64,000 nt of DNA from Glutinoglossum americanum (Eukaryota; Ascomycota; Geoglossomycetes; Geoglossales; Geoglossaceae), in the NCBI GenBank assembly GCA_020080175.1, contig JAGHQL010000052.1, forward strand, positions 62,001-126,000, read 5' to 3'. A model generated the notes under the pieces. That model was not told the origin of the DNA and ran no database searches. It worked only from the letters and a program-made list of their open reading frames with translations. This document shows, one piece after another, positions 1 to 10,622 of this stretch; the stretch's first letter is position 1, and each line of letters opens with the position of its first letter. A program made the translations under genes and the position numbers.

Positions 1-699
1 GATACTAAAAAATATTAAGGCTAGGTTCTGTAGTGCTGGTTTAGTTTCTTTTGATTTATAAGCTGTCATTTCAAGACTAGACATCAAGTTGTAAACTCCT
101 ACACCTACCAGACCTCCTCCTACTGAAGCTGATTCTTAAGTCTCTAAAACATTACATAATATAACTGAGATACTCTTCCAATACAAATTTGTAAAAAACA
201 AGATTACTTACCATCAAGGTAACTCACCAATGTTAATTTTAAATATATCTACTCAGACAGCAAGAAGATTAGAGGTTATAGTACATAATTTCTTACTTGT
301 AAATACCTAGATTCATACCCTTGAAGAGGCTTTAAAAGCCCTTAATAAGTATAAAAGGACTAAAAGAATGCATGTTAGCAAAGGAGGACCAATTGAAGTT
401 GAGAATACTATAGGCATTTTAACTTAAAGGGAGGTAGATGAGCAAGTACAAGCAGAAAAGTATTGTGGGGGTAGTGATGACAGAGCTAGTTCGTCTACCA
501 CTTATCGCTGTGACAAGTGTGGAAAGACAGGACACAATGCAAGAACATGTCAAACTAATACTTAAGTAGTCTAGCTTCCCTAAGTGGCCAAAATTTTGGC
601 CACTTAGAAAAGCTAGGCTGAATGTAGTAATTAGAAAGTCTGAGGGTTGTGAAAAGTTCACCGCTCGGTGATATTCACCGCTTACTGATAAGCGACGTT
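1..699 (+). mobile_element. Pogo-type DNA transposon, 3' part (copy A)
   Basis: This is the C-terminal half of a pogo/Tc1-mariner class DDE transposase, cut by the window edge. Reading across stops it gives the tail typical of fungal pogo elements: a segment like AGLVxxDPxAVxSRLDIKL followed by TPTP, then GGPIEVENTIGIL, and finally a CCHC zinc knuckle (CDKCGKTGHNARTC) at about 510-552. Many in-frame stops show it is dead. The 3' end is placed near 699 because the same sequence ends at the same point in copy B (32476). Copies A and B differ mostly by transitions, consistent with RIP. Confidence 0.85.
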
Positions 700-1632
700 A
701 TGAGTCTTCTTAGTAATGGGCAAGCCAAGCCCGCACCCAAGAATCCACAATACTCACCAACCACCATAAACTTTCTCCAAAACCCGCCTCCAAAGTGTAA
801 GGGAAAACCCACAAAACGCCGATAACTAGTGCCACGACCAAGGGGGTTCTTCGGTAGCTAGGGTCTACTTGATGCACGAGCCAGGCGATCACCCGAGACC
901 TGGTCGTGCAGTTGGCGATCGAAACAAGTGCGCGCTGGCGGGAAGAGCGAGATCGATGTTCCATAGAGCGGGGATCTTTTCGTCACCCCATCCCGACCGG
1001 TGAGCCCACAACAACCCCGTCAGCCCACAATTGCCCCCGCGTCCTCGCTGTTTCCCTCTTTGCCCAGAGAAGGGAGACCAAATAGCGTTAGCTGGGTATT
1101 CTTGGCGTCCAACAGCGTCTTCCATGGAAGCGAGTGGCGGAGGAGCTGACAGGCCTAGACCCGCAGCCCAACATCTCGGGGCCTATGATATCGCCAATGC
1201 ACGCCAACCACGCCCTGCAATGCATCTTGGCGTTCATTTTTATTTGTTTTTTATTTCGCCCCTACTATTGCCTTGCCCTTATATGGCGAGCGCATGGATT
1301 CCCTTCTGCTGTTTCGAGCTTTTCCTCTTGTATCCAGGCGTCTTGGGGCTGTCGTATCTCAGAAGTGGAAGTCTCGCTAGAATAGCGGTAGGAGGTAGTT
1401 ATTGCGTTTCATTATAGAGCTCTTGCTGTTACCTGGTCATTTGAAGGGCGATTCCTCCGAGGACTGATAGGTGGCTCTTCTGATAGGGTGGTTGGGCCTC
1501 GTCCTCCCAACATAGTTCCCGCATACAGGCTCGAAAGGCCAACATTCTACTCCCGCCAAACCCTCTCAAAGAACCGAGTGTGAGTCCCACTTGGGCCCCT
1601 TTCTGCTCGTGTTACACACCGATCTCTATGGT
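700..1632. other. Intergenic, no gene recognised
   Basis: GC content rises sharply after the transposon end. Short open frames on both strands (for example 710-964 on the minus strand) show no family resemblance. This stretch probably holds the promoter and 5' leader of the DUF6536 gene. Confidence 0.5.
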
Positions 1633-4420
1633 ATGGAGGGCCGACCATATGAGGATCCAGGCGGAAGGGGATCGTATACTCGATACGGGGATCCAGGCTT
1701 CGACTGGGTCCCCCTTACAAGGCAGGGCGACGAAAATGAAAGAGGAGGTGGAGCCTATCCTCGATATGCTACAGGCCAGCCGCCAGAGCGATCTCATTAC
1801 GACAGTGATACGTGGTATGACCATGGAGAATACTCGCCGGAGGTCGAACCGCGGGGAGCTGAGTGGTGGGGTTTCCCGGCGTCGCGGGTTGGGGGGAAGG
1901 AAACGGCCTATGAAATGGCTGCTATTCCGTATGAACTCCACATTTTTGACCTCATCGACCTGGGCCGTAGCATTCTGACCAGCCTCCGGTGCAGACAGCA
2001 ACCTGGACCCTACTCTCCACCCTATCGACCACAGGCTAGCAGCAAGAGGCTTAGCAATAGCTCGGCTACGTCATATACCGGCCTTCTACAGCAAGACCAA
2101 AACTCCAGCTATCCCTCAGCTTCTCCCTACGGCGGATCACCAGGCCCACGACGACGCTGGTGGCAAGCACTCCATAGCCTCAGCCAACTCACCAAATTCA
2201 ATTGCTACGCTATCACCTCTACTATTGTGCTACTCATCAACCTGGGGCTAACCATCACGGCGGTAGTTAAACATGGACTAGAGGATGGTATTGGCACGCT
2301 CAGAGAAGGGAGCTGTTCGCAAATAAAAAGAGCGGATGCTAGCGCTCATTATGGGATTAATTTCGCCAGTACACTGTTGCTGGGCGCGAGCAATTATTGC
2401 ATGCAATGTCTGTGTGCGCCGACGAGAGATGAGGTTGATGCGGCGCATAAGGAGAGGGAGTGGCTCGATATCGGGGTTCAGAGTACCAGGAACCTCCGGA
2501 AAATAAGTGGGATAAGGGTTTTCGTGTGGTGGTGTCTTTCGTTGAGTTCTGTGCCCCTGCATCTCCTGTAAGTTTCCCCTCCTCCCATTTCCTGCCTTTT
2601 CCCGCACAGTGGAAAGCTTTCTTTCAGAAAGGCAAACCTTGAGAGAAGACCATATGCTCAGTTATCTCTTTCCGCGCAGGTACAACTCTGCGGTCTTCGA
2701 CATGCTCGCTGCTAACGAGTATAATATCGCAGTCGTGTCGGAGGACTTCCTCACAGGGGCAAAATGGAACACCGCCAACTCTAATGCCTCAAGTGCGATT
2801 CAGAGAATGTGGGAACAGTCCTCGAAATTCGAACGGCTAGATAGGGAGCTGTGCATCAAGGCGTATGGGTCAAGTTTTGTGTCCGACCGGAACGATGTTA
2901 TCGTCGTCTCAGAGAAAACTGATCCCGACAATGCGTTATTGGGCTATCTAGACTGGGCGTACCCTGAGTACCAAAACTCCTGGATCTGCAATACAACCAC
3001 CACCAAATCCCTCCAACTTGAAACTATCCCGATCGAACACTTCGACTGCTCGCCCTCCGTCGCGCTCGAAGGTATAGAGAGCTGGGTCATGGCGGGCGAG
3101 CCCGTCAGCTACTGCCTCAGCCGCCCCGTCGATGAAAAGTGTAGGCTCCAATTCAGCCTACATATCATGATTGTGGTGATCGTTTGCAATGCCGTGAAGT
3201 CAGTATGCATGATTGTCACGGGGAAGTGGGTTACGGGGGAGAAGAAGAAGAAGGGGGATGGGCCGCTGATTGTCGTTGGGGATGCTGTGGCGTCTTTTTT
3301 GGAAACGGAGGATGAGCGGACAAAGGGGATGTGTTTGCTTACGAAGAGGGAGGTCGAGGGGGGTGCGTGGAGGCTGATGCCGGGGCCGAGGAAGTGGGAG
3401 CCGAAGAGGAAGTTTTGGTTTCTGGCGAGTTGGAAGAGGTGGGTGGGGGCTAATGTTCTGTAAGTCGTTTTTCTTGTTTTCCTCTCACCCCTCTCTGCCT
3501 CACGCAGGGGCAAAAAGAAAAAACAAAACCTCCCTTCCGAGAATACACCATACAAACTCTCTCTTCTCCAACTAATCTCCTCCAAAAGCTGCCTCACATC
3601 CCTCGGCCTAATCGGCTACCTCTTCTCCCTCGGCCTGCACCGAATCTCTGTTAGCGAAGACATCGGCTCTCTCTGGCGCCTGGGTTTCGGCACCATAACC
3701 CCCAGCACACTCATCCCGATGAAACTGCATCCCCTCGCTACCAACAGTCTTCTCGCCAACGTGCTCATCGCGAACCTCCCTCAAGCCCTCATGTCGGTGA
3801 TATATCTGAGCTATAACGGGGTATTCACGTGCATGCTCGTCGCGAAGGAATGGAGCCGGTTCGCGGATCAGAGGAGAGGGTTGAGGGTTACAGAACCGAA
3901 GGGCTCGCAGACTTCGTCGCATTTTTTGAGTTTGCCATATGCGTACGCGGCTCCATTGCTTGTTTTCTCGGTTACGATACATTGGCTGGTATCCCAAAGC
4001 ATCTTCCTCGCGCAAATAGTAGTTTTCTCTCCTACTGGACAGCCCAACCCCTCCGTCTCTGTCTCGACATGCGGTTACTCGCCTATCGCCATCATATTCG
4101 CTATGGCCGCCGCTGGTCTACTCGTCGCCTCCAATCTCGCCTTGGGCTTCAGGAGATATCGTGCGGATATTCCCTTAGTGGGGAGTTGTAGTGTAGCGAT
4201 TAGTGCGGCGTGTCATCGCTCGAAATTGGAGGGCCCGGAGATCGCGTATGAGAAGGTCCAGTGGGGGGTTGTTAGGAGGAATGAGGAGGAAGTGGGAAGT
4301 ACGTACGGGCATTGCTCATTTAGTGCGGAGGAGGTGGAGGTGCCAGAGATAGGGGTGTATTATGCGGGAGAATCATCACCAGATCTGCGGCCGGGAGCTG
4401 AAGGGGGTATCTCTTTTTAG
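1633..4420 (+). CDS. DUF6536-family multi-pass membrane protein
   Basis: Three exons, join(1633..2567,2680..3459,3508..4420), give about 875 residues with phases that close exactly. The N-terminal ~180 residues are Pro/Gly/Tyr-rich and probably disordered. Next come a membrane segment (FNCYAITSTIVLLINLGLTI) and the DUF6536 signature: FASTLLLGASNYCMQCLCAP, then REWLDIGV and, across intron 1, LHLLYNSAVF and EYNIAVVSEDFL. More hydrophobic segments follow (around 3160-3210, 3590-3640, 3780-3820, 3950-4020, 4090-4140), and the tail is acidic. Introns of 112 and 48 bp have GTAAGT donors and CAG acceptors. The ATG at 1633 is the first in frame; a further upstream exon cannot be excluded. The family is fungal and its function is unknown; the protein is presumably in a membrane. 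Confidence 0.85.
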
Positions 4421-5244
4421 GATTTTTATAACATTTTAATTGATTGTAGATTCCTCCTTTTATTGATGGGTGCGGTTATGAGCATAGGGCCATATACACT
4501 AGCGTATACCCTCCCACCGCTTTTCCGCGGGGTTCAACTCCGTTGGTATAAACCTATGAGCAACAAGATTGCGAAGCTACAAGATACTATGGACGATATA
4601 AGGAGTCCATGTCAACACTAGAAAGAAGCTGGGCTGGCGATCATTGTAGTATGGGTCGCTAGGCAAGATGGGCTAATTACCGATATAATTAGCTCCAATA
4701 ATGGAGCCTGACAAAGGAAGGAAAGACAGAGCCCTGCAGCAGATCGCTGTATACTAAACAAACACTCTAACCATTAGATTAACTTTGCAGGGCGGAAGCT
4801 CAACCAATGATCACATCGCAGACCAAACGCTTGGAGAGAAGAGCAAAGAGTTGTAGGGTAACCGAGCCAACTAATACGGCGAGTCGAGTCAGCAACGCGA
4901 CAAGCTCCTGGCTCCGCACTCCGCCAAAGCGGAGTCAAAATTTTCATAGCGAGCGACGTCGGCACCAAATCATCGGCGATGGGAGCCAACCAAGAGACTT
5001 GGCTTCTCTGCTAGAAGCTTGGTTTAGCCTTCTCCGTGAGAACTGATGGGCCATCTGGCGAGTGTTGCATCGCTTGCGTGGGGGAGATACCGACAACACC
5101 CGGCGGATATCGCTCAGATTTCATTTCCAAGGCGGTCACATCTCCCTGCAGCCATCCAACCAAGGGGTTTTGCCCGCGGTCAATGCGATGAGGGTATTGT
5201 CCCCAAAAGTAGGCTTCGGTATCAGTCGGTCAACGAGAACTCTG
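4421..5244. other. Intergenic, no gene recognised
   Basis: No coding sequence is supported. It contains a short hairpin (about 4919-4935, CTCCGCCAAAGCGGAG) and, at 4732-4792 on the minus strand, a tRNA-like fragment with a 7-bp acceptor-like stem and a D-arm-like stretch but no T arm, which I do not call as a gene. Confidence 0.5.
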
Positions 5245-5515
5245 ACTTAATTGGTTGTTAGGTATGCTGCTATTTTGCATCACCGTTGTGTAGTATGCCT
5301 TGAAGCGTTGGAGTGATGCGTCTGGCAACATAAGATCGCACGGTGCCGATACCTGTTCGGGCTGTATGCGAGGTATGGTGTCGCTATGGATAAGTGAGGG
5401 CGATTTTCGTCACCTGCGCTGTCCAACGTGTCATGCCGAGCTGTCTGCGGTGGATATGCGTGCCTTTGCCTCTACGGAATTGTTTAAACTGGGTCCATCC
5501 TCGGGACTTGTGTAG
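5245..5515 (+). pseudogene. RBR-type RING1 domain relic
   Basis: A short remnant resembles the RING1 domain of RBR E3 ubiquitin ligases. One frame (about 5279-5335) gives RCVVCLEALE, the first Cys pair of a RING. Another frame (5300-5515) gives CSGCMRGMVSLWISEGDF, then LRCPTCHAELSAVDMRAFAS and ELF, matching the second half of RING1 where residues after the last Cys pair lead to the xLF element. The halves lie in different frames and the central Cys-His ligands are not clear, so this is decayed. No downstream IBR or RING2 is visible. Upstream sequence (about 5050-5240) may be more of the same gene but is too eroded to assign. Confidence 0.5.
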
Positions 5516-6889
5516 AAGCGCCTGCTCTCGGATGTGAGCAACGGACCCGAGTGTCCTAACTCAACCCAGCACCGTCAACGCGCTATCTACCAAGGCGGAG
5601 GTCCTACGCTGTCATGGCTTACCATTAGGATACTGCAGGACTCAAATGTTTTCGAATCTACAGATAATTAGTTCTCTGTTAAATTTGTAAAAGGTGTTCA
5701 TCGACGAGAGGCAATTACAAATCTTCCAATTGTACTTGTGGGCCCAGTTCAGGGAGGATAAGCGTCTGGTCGCCCACAGAGAGGCTAGTGTTATGGTCAC
5801 GGATCTTCAGCTTTAGCTCTCGGATGGTGGTCGTCGTGCTAGGCCTGCGAGAGTCATATCTGAACCATCGATTTTTGTATGACCACCCGTCGAGAGTTTT
5901 TTGAAGGCTGTGACATGCTTGCTGTGGTGGTGGATGACTCGTAATCTCGGTGAATTAGTGTAGAGAGTCAAATAAATGGAGATACCTTCGTCGAGAAATG
6001 TCAGCCTTGTTAGCTGGGGCGGGGTACGGTAGTTATGTATTTTGTACAAACTCTGCACAAAGTTCCAAGTCAAAACGGTATTCGCCTACATGCGAAGACA
6101 TTTCTATCCTTTGCGAAGCTGGCGACAACGCCTCATTGCCAGTGCTTTATTGTGTTGGCTATCACGCATTGGCTCTCACGTGTTGCTGAAACAGTCAGCC
6201 TTGCCTGCTTCGGTGTATTGGGCTAAGGTTCGCGAAGGAAATGCTGCGTTATTTCAAAGCTCCCTTTGTTCTCCAGTAAGAGGTACGCTCCTAACTACAT
6301 GCATATTTTACTTGAAAACATATGGGCGTGAATCATAATGAGAAAGAACTTCTCCTAACCGAACTATTTCTTTCAGACCAATTCCGTCATTATGGTTATG
6401 TTGTTGTTCCCGCCTGTTAACGGAGTATTAACTGTGCACGTTTCCGCGATCTGTTAGTGAATGTTAAGTCGTTTTTCAAAATCATATTGCTTCTTGTGCA
6501 AGGGTAGCCTGATTTCGCTAGATCGTCCCGGTCCTATTCCTCTCCGGTGCCTATAAAACCTATGTCTTGGCTCCATCTAGTTCTATATTTGCCGCTAACT
6601 GCGGAAGGCTTCTCCACGTACTGGTGGCCTTCAGAAGAGCGGTAGCGGAATACATTTGGGGCGATGCAAGACCTAAGACGTTGAGTACGATTTCGTGAGT
6701 AACTTGTTACGGATTTATTTAAGATGATCTTGCACACTGGGGAGGCATAATTTCAACTGGTAGGTAGAAGGATGGTTGGATTAAGCAGGTCATAGGTGCG
6801 GTAGGTAAGCTACCCCCGCCAAGAGAATGACTAATAACTAGCTAATAAAACTACCATTTCCGAAGCATAGAAATTGCCTCCACAGTACC
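5516..6889. other. Intergenic, no gene recognised
   Basis: Moderately AT-rich. Short open frames on both strands (for example 5813-6073 minus, 6042-6338 plus, 6534-6737 minus) show no recognisable domain or splice continuity. Nothing further is supported. Confidence 0.4.
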
Positions 6890-9242
6890 CTATTTTACAA
6901 TCATACCTCCCCACTCGAAGGCACAGAACTCTGCGCCAATAACGGGCTTCTCATTTCCCTGCAGCATAACTTCAACTTGGTTCTCCACTTCCGCATCTGC
7001 AAGCCCCTGCCACTCGCAAGCTGCCCTGGCTTCTATTCCCTTGAAGAGAGCAAAGAGCCTGACAAGCCGATCTGGGCATGGTTGGACCGCGAGCGGCGCA
7101 ACAGTGTGGTACTCGGATGGGCCCAGAAATCTTATCGCAGCATAGTCGTGCTGGAGCAGTTGTGGTGCCCAATATGTGACCATATCCTAAAACCGGCAAA
7201 TATTATATACTTGGGTTACTACTCGACCTCGGTGAAGACCAGAGGCAGAAGCATACTACCTGGAAAGCGTGCTTACCTGCCTTTCCTTGGTGGGAAAGCC
7301 GCATCGTTCCATAAAATTGTCTAGGAACGACGGTAGGTCGTCGATAGACACCATGAAAGTTTTTTGAGATTGATGTGGACCGAACGAGACATCGATTGAC
7401 CCGCTCTGATCATAAAAACCTTCCCAAAAGAGGTAACTAACTTGGTGGCCTTTGTCGGTAGTAATTGTCCCGTTTGGATCCACCCAGACTTGCCATGATA
7501 CGTCTCGAAGGGTTTTCACTTTGTCCAACGAGACGTCCGTTGGGTGTAAATAGGTGAAGTCGAAGCCGTCGCAAAGCCCGAGGCGGACCGTGGTGCGCTG
7601 GCGTTGCCGTGGGTAAAGAGTGATAACGGGTTTACGCACTACAAGCCGCTGGGCTATATGAATCGTGGATTCCTACGGAATTGTCAACGAAAGATAGTCA
7701 ACCCTGTGAGACATGCCGGGTCATAGAGCCAATAACCCTATGGTTATACGATTAGATAAGCCTACATTGCTAATGCCATAGTACTCTAAAGTCTCATCTG
7801 GGAAATGCGGTAATAGAAGTTAGCACAGGCGCGAAACAGCCGCTAGCAAAAATCATCAATGAGCGGGATATATGGATGTTACCAGCTAGAAGCTCCTTGC
7901 CGCAGTAAATAAGTCGTATGCTATCAGCACCAACACGGGTCCTTCGACTTAAGTCCTCCCTGACAGTAGCAATTTTGGTGTTAATCGGTACATTGTTGAG
8001 TATAGTCGTCCCATCAATCCAGCGAAAAAACAAGTTTGCGATATTTGGAGCGGTTTGGTTGCTTCCCTCAACAACAGTAAGGTATAAGGTGTAGCCCTAT
8101 GCCCTCCGTCAGTTTTAGGGCCAATAGGAGATGAGGTATAAGGATGTTGTGTGGCCACTCACGTCACGAACATTATATGACGTGAGGCTTCTTTCTGTTA
8201 GCGCATAGTCAACTTAGAGCTGGCCTCGCGAAGACAGATAGGAAAGTGAACCGAACGATTTTCCAGAATTATTCCACTGAGCGACAGTCTCTGATTTTGA
8301 GCCGGGATAGACGTCCTCTGCTGGATTTGTTCTTTGAAGCCGCCAATAGTTGTTCTGCCAGCAACGTTTCGAAATGAGAGTGAATGGCGGGGAGAGAGAA
8401 CTTGAAGCTGCCAGAAGATCCTATTATCCTCGGCCTGCCGAGCAGAAAAGTAGAGCATGTTACCATCCTCTAGTCTCTTTAGTTTATTGAAGTTCACTCA
8501 CCTGTTGGCGAAGTTTTACTTCCAGCTGTTCAATATCCCTATCTTTTTGTTGGATCTTTGCCTCAAGGTCCCGGGTGTTCCTATCCTGGTCTTGAACCTT
8601 GCTTTCTAGTTGCTGGGTTGTTTCCGTTAGTTGGTGTATAGTGCGATCGTTTTGCTGAAGCCGGGCTCTGAGCTCATAAGCTCGTTGGCCTGCGAAATCC
8701 AGGCGACCTTCCATTTGTTTAGCCCGGGTGTCCTTAGCCCGACCCTCCTCCTCGAGTACTTGAATTCGGGTGCTGAGCTCGGAATCCTGTTGGTCTGTGG
8801 GAGCAAGGGGTTCTCCCAGTCGCTGAGTCCACTGTCGTCTCACCCGTTGGAGTGCATACGCCGACATTTTTCTTTCACTCTCTATGCGCGCATCAGCTTC
8901 GGCTTTTAACCCTACAACACATGCTTTTAAGTCTTCGACTTGAGCCCCTTGCTCTGAAAGCTGTTGGCATGCGTCGTCATGGCGATCTTGCAACTGATTG
9001 ACTCTAGCCGTTCTATTTACGAGTTCCCCCCGTAAGCTAATCGTCGTTCGTCTCTCTCTTTCGAGGTCATCCGATACGGCATGTGAGGCTTCTAGGTCCC
9101 TCCTCAGTTGTAAAACAAGCGCGTCCGATGTAGCCAGTTTCCCTTCTAACTCTGCGACCTGATTCTGCAACTCTTCTGCTATGGCATCTGCTCGGCTGCG
9201 CCGTTTCCAGAAGGGATTCGACGTATGGGCGAGGCCGCTCAT
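6890..9242 (-). CDS. Coiled-coil protein with two ubiquitin-like domains
   Basis: Seven exons, complement(join(6890..7186,7277..7672,7766..7797,7883..8096,8163..8194,8257..8434,8502..9242)), sum to 1890 nt (629 residues) with every phase closing. Residues 1-247 are a long coiled coil rich in Gln, Glu and Arg. A first ubiquitin-like fold (~250-330) runs from LQVLSPRHSLSFRNVAG through RTSIPAQNQRLSLSG to SLTSYNVRDGYTLYLTV. A second (~340-410) runs from LFFRWIDGTTI through VGADSIRLIYCGKELL to LEYYGISNESTIHIAQRL. The C-terminal ~220 residues begin RKPVITLYP and include CDGFDFTYLHP, VSYLFWEG and YWAPQLLQHDYAAIRFL, a module I recall from uncharacterised fungal proteins with ubiquitin-like domains. 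Neither Ubl ends in Gly-Gly, so conjugation is unlikely and an adaptor role is an inference. In each Ubl a 32-nt exon lies at the same place in the fold. The 8257/8256 donor (GTTCGG) is weak. Confidence 0.8.
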
Positions 9243-10622
9243 AATGAGTGAGGTCTCTCACTTTTATCTATTTAATGGAAGGGGTGACACGGCCGGGGAA
9301 TCGCCATCTCCAGACAAGCACGTAACGACAGAAATCTCAGCCTCGGGCGTTCGCTTAACATGACTCCTTGACCAGTGTTAATTGGCGGTTGAGCGACGAA
9401 GAATTTGTTGGCCAAGAAAATTTAGTCTACCGCCGTATCAGGGGAGCCTATTGGCCGCCACCATATGCATATCGGCTCGGCCCCACCAGTCGAACTTTTG
9501 CCTCCTCAGTGCTGTGGAGGGGCACTACTATGCGAGCGTTTATACAGAGTACCCTAATGTAGTATCAATGCTAGCCAGCTATTAGTCACAAGCTTGGCAG
9601 GGGCAGCTTTATTAACGATGCTTTGTTCATTTCAATTCAGCGTACCACAATTTCAGTTTTCAATTCCTTGGATACCGTAATCCACCCCACTGCACCAAAC
9701 CAGCACTTGTGTTTGGGCTGTGTTGTGTCCAGTATTTACGACAACACAGCCATACTAGCTAACCAATAAGTGGTATATTTAGGCTATGGAAGATAGATTG
9801 TCAGCATCAATTTTATATAACAACTGAGTAGCCGAATCACAAATTAATATCGCATATTCACTCTCAAGGAACGCATTACACCCGAGTATGTAGCATAGGA
9901 TAGTGCGTTAGCATAGCTATTTCAGTTATGTTGTGAATTAGGTATCAGTTCCAGTTGAAGACTTAATTGGAGAGGAGGCACTAGTTTGGTAGGCGGAAAG
10001 AATTGTGGTAAGCTAGGAATTAAAAGGAAAAATTATGGTACACGACGAGAAAAATTCAAAAAGAGGTGATACACAAGTTACTCTCCATAAAAAGATTTTA
10101 AGTTGGTTTGCTTACTCACAAATAGTCTCCGATCTAGCCTAGGTTTTCTCTGCACCATTGAAGGGCCTGGGTTGTGGATGGCTTTCATCAACACATTACA
10201 TATACAACCGAGCAGGGGAAGTCACAGTGAATGGAAGCCGAAATTCCCTAACTGGGGAAGAACGAAGAAGGAAAATGTCCTGGAGGAGACTCCATCTTCA
10301 GACTTTTTTGAAGGGGTATACCCTGGCCTGTTTCGCTTCCTGGGGATCTTTTTAAAATTTCATTACTGATAAGGTATTAAAGGTACAGCAAACCAACATC
10401 GCAGAAAACCCTAGAGAGTAGGTAGAAATTACATACGGTAGGGCCGCCCGTGCGCCGCCTTGGCAAAATTAGAACAATGTCATACTTGCACCCAAGCGCC
10501 GCATTGTTCTGATTTAGGGGGATCTCCATCGTTGTTATCGTGGTTGCTCACTTGCGTCAATGGGGTGCTGATTTATGTTTCGGATGGGCAAACACTGACG
10601 ATGGCAGCGCAACTACAGCCAT
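9243..10622. other. Intergenic, no gene recognised
   Basis: Short open frames (for example 9368-9562 and 10103-10369 on the plus strand) have no family signature. The stretch lies upstream of the divergent Ubl gene and downstream of the polymerase gene. Confidence 0.4.

Noticed and set aside
710-964. Minus-strand open frame of 84 codons near the pogo end
   Set aside because: It has an ATG but no family signature, no splice partner and no conservation evidence.
2609-2679. Alternative start inside intron 1 of the DUF6536 gene
   Set aside because: The frame is open through the intron, but the family motif LHLLYNSAVF forms only when 2568-2679 is spliced out.
4732-4792. tRNA-like sequence on the minus strand
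   Set aside because: There is a 7-bp acceptor-like stem and a D-arm-like stretch (AATGGTTAGAGT), but only 61 nt and no T arm or B box, so a functional tRNA is not supported.
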